This document shows positions 60,738 to 64,000 of a stretch of 64,000 bases of DNA, one piece after another. The position numbers and the translations under genes are program-made. The stretch comes from DATHWB01 sp040880725 (GTDB lineage: Bacteria > Actinomycetota > Acidimicrobiia > Spongiisociales > ZC4RG35), in assembly GCA_040880725.1 (NCBI GenBank), contig JBBDHV010000020.1, positions 74,671 to 138,670 of the forward strand, written 5' to 3'. The notes beneath the pieces are model-generated. The model was not told where the DNA came from and made no database searches. It worked only from the letters and a program-made list of their open reading frames with translations. Positions within the stretch are counted from its first letter, which is position 1, and the number at the start of each line of letters is the position of its first letter.

Positions 60738-62933
60738 GTGGACCAGGGGAGACAGGCAGTGGCAGAGGCGTCAGCGTGGCAGCCGAGTCGTCGTGACTCT
60801 CGCCTCGTGCTTGATGTTGCCGCGGGACGACTTGTACCTCCCGAACGCAAGCCGACCGCAGATGAGATCAAGGCGATCGCGCGTCACGGGCTTATGGGAA
60901 TCGTGGCGAAGTCAGGCCACCCTCATCTGGCGCCCGCGGTTCTCGGCGGTTACACGAGATTGACGGCCCGCCAACTGGTGATGAAGCGAGTACTCGGCGA
61001 CTTGCTGGTGCATCTATCTGCGTCCGGGATACGCGCAACAGTCGTGAAAGGCCCTGCGCTCGCCCACGGGACCTACGAGGATCCAGACCACAGAACGTTC
61101 ACCGATCTGGACTTGTTGGTTCCCGCCCAGGAGGTGTCGGCCGCCCTCGATGCCCTCACGGATTTTCCTGCCGTGCTCGGAGTTCCGCCGAAGACGCCGA
61201 AGGCCGACAAGCGAAACATCCCCATTGCCGATCCATCAGGGGTGCGTTTCACGCTCGATCTGCACTGGGATCTGTTCAGCTACACACAGCTGCGGGGGTG
61301 TGCGCACGGTGCCGTCGACGAGGCGTGGGACAGGGCAACCTGGAATCCAGCCAACTCTCTCGGCCCGATGTGGCTGCTTCCGACGGAGGCTCTGGTCGGC
61401 TTTCTCGCCACGCACGCTCTCCTGGACCATCGGTTTCGATTGATTCTCTTCCGCGATCTGGCGGAAGTCGCAGCTCGGGGAGTGGAGTGGGACCAGCTCC
61501 TGGACTTCGCTCATCGCTTCGGGCTGCGGTCGAGCAGCTACGCCGCCTGGCGAATCGCCGCATCAGCGCTTGGAGCCGAGATACCCGCTGACGTATTGGC
61601 ACGGCTCCGACCCCGGTCGTTGCCGGTCGCTGTGACCGAACGTCTGCTCCCGCGCACTGATCTTGTGCGGTTCGACGGGCACCGACCCGACCCGCTCAAT
61701 CTGGCGATGGTGTTGCTGCACGATCGACGGCGGACTCGCGCCGCTCTCGTCCTGGCCGCACCCTTCCGTTTCCCCGAGTGGTTGCGGAGAGTGGAACAGG
61801 ATCGTGGGCTTGGTCACGTGGGCGGGCACACCACGACACGGCCTCGAGCCGAACAGACAAGGCGGGTACTCCACTTGCTCCCGTTGGATGTCGCTCGTGG
61901 TGCACAGACATACGCAAAGGCGATGAGGGACCTGCTCGATAGCCCAGAGATCGAGCACAGGACCGCCACCATCTTCAAGTCCGATTCTGCCTACTTGGAC
62001 GCCGATGTCGACCTCGGTGTCTCTCCCGTACTCGGCCGGCGCATGGGCTTTTCGCCGGTCGGCGCCTTCCGTCTGTGGCGGTACCTCCGCCGAACGCGGC
62101 CTAGCGCAGTGATAGCGCATGGAGGAGAGTCCTTAAAATACGCCGCGTTCGTGAAACCCAGATCGACTCGCTTGGTGTACTACAAGATCGGGGCTGCGGG
62201 TCCGAAGCTCACTGTCCTGTGGCGTAGGTGGCTGTATCGGGCACTCGTCGCTCGCACCGATTTGGTGGCCGGTGTTTCGCCAGAGATGCTGACCGAGTCC
62301 GACGTACTGCTTTCGGTTCCGCCGGCGCGAACGGTGCTGATACCGAACGGACGTGACCCCGACCGTTTTGCCCCGCATGACTTCGAAACGACCACCGATG
62401 GAGTCACCTTCGCTCTCGTCGGCAGACTGGAGCAAGCTAAGCGGCCCTTCGTCTTCCTGGAGCTCATCGAGCAACTGCGGCGCCGGGGCGTGGACGCGAG
62501 AGGCCTGGTTGTAGGTGACGGGTCTCTCCTAGAGCAGATGCGGTCCAAGGCGACCACCAGCGTCACGGTGCTCGGGGAGCGAGATGACATCCCTGACTTG
62601 CTCAGGACAATTGATGTGCTGGTTTTGGCGAGCCTGCAAGAGGGTATGCCGGGTGTTCTGATCGAAGCCGGGATGGCCGGGCTCCCAACCGTCACGACAG
62701 ACGTGGAAGGAGCACGGGAAGTGGTCGAAGATGGAGTGACCGGTCTGATTGTCCCCCTCGACGACTTCCATCGACTGGTCGATGCAGCGGAGATGCTCGC
62801 TCGCGACCCTGAGCTTCGACGACAGATGGGGGAGGCGGCGCGAACACGGTGCCTTGCGCGATTCACGCTTGAAGCGAGCGCGCGCAGATGGACCGAGGAG
62901 CTCAACAGGTTGGTGCCAGGTACCGGCTCGTAG
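60738..62933 (+). CDS. Nucleotidyltransferase (NTP_transf_5)-GT4 glycosyltransferase fusion
   Basis: It has 731 residues. The N-terminal half (about 40-345) is an NTP_transf_5-type nucleotidyltransferase: VVKGPALAHGTYEDPDH, then FTDLDLLVPAQE with two metal Asp residues (about 123-125). The C-terminal half (about 375-725) is a GT4 glycosyltransferase of the GT-B fold: LIPNGRDPDRFAPHD, FALVGRLEQAKRP, ASLQEGMPGVLIEAGMAG with the usual Glu pair (about 635-643). The two usually occur as separate proteins near PqqD-like genes. One polypeptide probably couples nucleotide transfer to sugar transfer. GTG 60738 is the first plausible start. Confidence 0.85.
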   Translation: MDQGRQAVAEASAWQPSRRDSRLVLDVAAGRLVPPERKPTADEIKAIARHGLMGIVAKSGHPHLAPAVLGGYTRLTARQLVMKRVLGDLLVHLSASGIRATVVKGPALAHGTYEDPDHRTFTDLDLLVPAQEVSAALDALTDFPAVLGVPPKTPKADKRNIPIADPSGVRFTLDLHWDLFSYTQLRGCAHGAVDEAWDRATWNPANSLGPMWLLPTEALVGFLATHALLDHRFRLILFRDLAEVAARGVEWDQLLDFAHRFGLRSSSYAAWRIAASALGAEIPADVLARLRPRSLPVAVTERLLPRTDLVRFDGHRPDPLNLAMVLLHDRRRTRAALVLAAPFRFPEWLRRVEQDRGLGHVGGHTTTRPRAEQTRRVLHLLPLDVARGAQTYAKAMRDLLDSPEIEHRTATIFKSDSAYLDADVDLGVSPVLGRRMGFSPVGAFRLWRYLRRTRPSAVIAHGGESLKYAAFVKPRSTRLVYYKIGAAGPKLTVLWRRWLYRALVARTDLVAGVSPEMLTESDVLLSVPPARTVLIPNGRDPDRFAPHDFETTTDGVTFALVGRLEQAKRPFVFLELIEQLRRRGVDARGLVVGDGSLLEQMRSKATTSVTVLGERDDIPDLLRTIDVLVLASLQEGMPGVLIEAGMAGLPTVTTDVEGAREVVEDGVTGLIVPLDDFHRLVDAAEMLARDPELRRQMGEAARTRCLARFTLEASARRWTEELNRLVPGTGS

Positions 62934-63298
62934 GCGCAGAGCCGGGCTGGACCCTCCAAGAGCGATGCACAGCCGTCTGGGCGAAGTTCCGGGGGGTACA
63001 CGGATGGGTCTCTTCTCGAAGTCCCAGCAGCGACCTGTCGAGTTGATGGGTATCCATCGGCCAGCGCAAATAGCGTCGGAACCGGGAGGGGGGCGACGCC
63101 GTCCAGGCCTGTTCAGCGGACAGCGTGGCATCGTGGCCGCAACAGCGGGACCTCGTTGGCGGTGCGCGGCGACGCTTGACTGAAGGGGTCCACTGCCTTC
63201 CGAACGGGACGACTGCGGCGGCGAGGCGCTGATCGCCGAGGTGTTGGCCAGGGTCAGTACGTGCTGGAGGCCTCGATAGCGATCGACGTGGACGCCGC
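62934..63298. other. Gap with a decayed gene start
   Basis: No intact gene is seen. The only recognisable sequence is a degraded copy of the 5' end of the SLH-nuclease gene (63118-63183). The rest shows no supported frame. Confidence 0.6.
63133..63183 (+). pseudogene. Degraded 5' end of an SLH-protein-like gene
   Basis: Bases 63118-63180 align with 57208-57270: the region before the start and codons 1-16 (VAATAGPRWRCAATLD versus MGSAVGSRWRWAAMVLA). The frame stops at codon 17, and the -10 box reads CAGCGT in place of TAGCGT. It is a duplicated gene start that has lost promoter and coding sequence. Confidence 0.55.
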
Positions 63299-63946
63299 CT
63301 AGAGGTACCCGTACTGGCGCGAGATCGTCATCGCCTCGGACTTCAGACTGCTGTCGGGCAGGTCGTCCCATGTGAGCCGTCGCCGGCTCGGGTCGACGTG
63401 TCGGTTGGTGTCGGTGGCGACCGTCGATATCGCACGTTCGGCGTGCTTGATGCTGATTGGTCTGCCGATTCGGTCACAGATCTCGACCAGCAGCGCAGCG
63501 TCGACGTCTTCCAAGCGCCACGTCCACTCGGCGCGGCGTTCCGCCTCACTCAGCCACGTGGTGACAATGAGGAGGGCATCAGTGAAGTCGTCGCCTGTGA
63601 AATCCACCCATTGCGCTTGGACTTCGTATGAGCGTCCACCGCCCCGCAATCCGCCTTTGCCATTGAGAAGGGAGTTGAGTACTCGGATCGGGTCGCGGAT
63701 TTGATGGAAGACCCCACCCTGGTAGCCGTCAAGTTGGAAGGTGGCGATCCACGAGGCGTCCACGTCGAGCCTCAGGGACGGATTCTTGTACCCGGCGAGG
63801 GTCCACCAGTTCTCGTGTCCGCATCGAATCCCGGTCGCTCGGAGCAGAGCCGCGGTGTATGCGGTGCCTGACCGGCCTGTTCCGATGATGACGTGCTCAG
63901 GCTCGAAGAACGCCCGGGCGGGTGTAGCGAGGATCGCCCGCCTCAC
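63299..63946 (-). CDS. Sulfotransferase family protein
   Basis: It has 215 residues from GTG 63946. The PAPS-binding P-loop is IIGTGRSGTAYTAALL (about 20-35), and the 3'-phosphate-binding motif is HQIRDPIRVLNSLL (about 81-94). The family transfers sulfate to carbohydrates, lipids or proteins. Its location next to a glycosyltransferase fusion suggests sulfation of a surface glycan. Confidence 0.82.
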   Translation of the reverse strand: MRRAILATPARAFFEPEHVIIGTGRSGTAYTAALLRATGIRCGHENWWTLAGYKNPSLRLDVDASWIATFQLDGYQGGVFHQIRDPIRVLNSLLNGKGGLRGGGRSYEVQAQWVDFTGDDFTDALLIVTTWLSEAERRAEWTWRLEDVDAALLVEICDRIGRPISIKHAERAISTVATDTNRHVDPSRRRLTWDDLPDSSLKSEAMTISRQYGYL

Positions 63947-64000
63947 TAGTGGTGTGTCCCGTAAATAGTTACCTGTTTGTGTGATACTGTGGGGTATGCG
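63947..64000 (+). other. Window edge: promoter-like sequence or insertion-sequence end
   Basis: The stretch contains TGTGTCCCGTAAATAG, reminiscent of insertion-sequence termini, a GATACT -10-like box, and an ATG at 63996 that opens a frame leaving the window. It is too short to assign. Confidence 0.3.

Noticed and set aside
1..64000. CRISPR arrays, rRNA genes, retron or prophage structural genes
   Set aside because: No regularly spaced repeats, rRNA sequence, reverse transcriptase or capsid-like genes were seen on either strand.

Overview
The window is high-G+C bacterial DNA from an actinobacterium. The best fit is a member of Acidimicrobiia or a close relative. The evidence is three cysteine-bearing S-layer-homology (SLH) proteins with the 'TxGC...CP...PVTRAEMA' style, a TIGR03885-type flavin oxidoreductase next to a trehalose-synthase-like GH13 enzyme, a DUF6131 mini-protein, GAF-ANTAR proteins, and several start codons that sit 6-7 nt after a TANNNT box (leaderless transcripts). 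This is an inference from gene content; no 16S rRNA or ribosomal protein gene is present.

Layout. 1-4.5 kb is core chromosome: a partial DUF4331/CHRD/SLH surface protein, lgt, a group-2 sigma-70 factor, a small conserved actinobacterial protein and a minimal zinc peptidase. An intact tRNA-Val(CAC) at 4685-4756 marks the left edge of an 8.6-kb island. A 24-bp copy of the tRNA 3' end returns at 13332-13355. The island holds a frameshifted PD-(D/E)XK-like protein gene, an intact AbiEi/AbiEii toxin-antitoxin pair with a perfect 11+11 bp operator-like palindrome, a broken tyrosine integrase, a stray nagA 3' fragment, the remains of a second AbiE-like pair, and an intact DNA methyltransferase plus PD-(D/E)XK restriction endonuclease pair. 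Just past the right edge lies an Mrr-type endonuclease remnant without its 5' end, then a LuxR remnant.

14.1-18.4 kb is a partner-switching stress module: an RsbW-like ATPase, two GAF-ANTAR proteins, a STAS protein and a divergent PAS-GAF-SpoIIE phosphatase. It is followed by a class III cyclase-TPR protein, a DUF2652 gene with an apparent one-base frameshift, and a hydrolase. 22.6-33.0 kb is dominated by a 2806-residue cyclic beta-1,2-glucan synthase, translationally coupled to a secreted M15 peptidase carrying VCBS and SLH repeats.

33.2-52.7 kb is mixed housekeeping and stress: a DUF222-HNH protein, a BNR-repeat protein coupled to a MoaD/ThiS-like protein, a GerW-like protein, an M50-CBS protease, the flavin oxidoreductase plus GH13 operon, a secreted subtilase, a CNNM/CorC transporter, PRC-barrel, dodecin, an HPF-like protein, a PfkB kinase-SurE operon, MgtC, and an NfeD-stomatin operon.

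52.7-64 kb contains a large LuxR ATPase, a berberine-bridge oxidase, an SLH-thermonuclease-excalibur protein, two tandem Tat-exported proteins with near-identical signal regions, a LuxR-PqqD pair, an unusual nucleotidyltransferase-GT4 glycosyltransferase fusion and a sulfotransferase. The last group is the most likely place for an undescribed surface-modification or peptide-chaperone system; the tRNA island is the most information-rich defence locus, and much of it is decaying.
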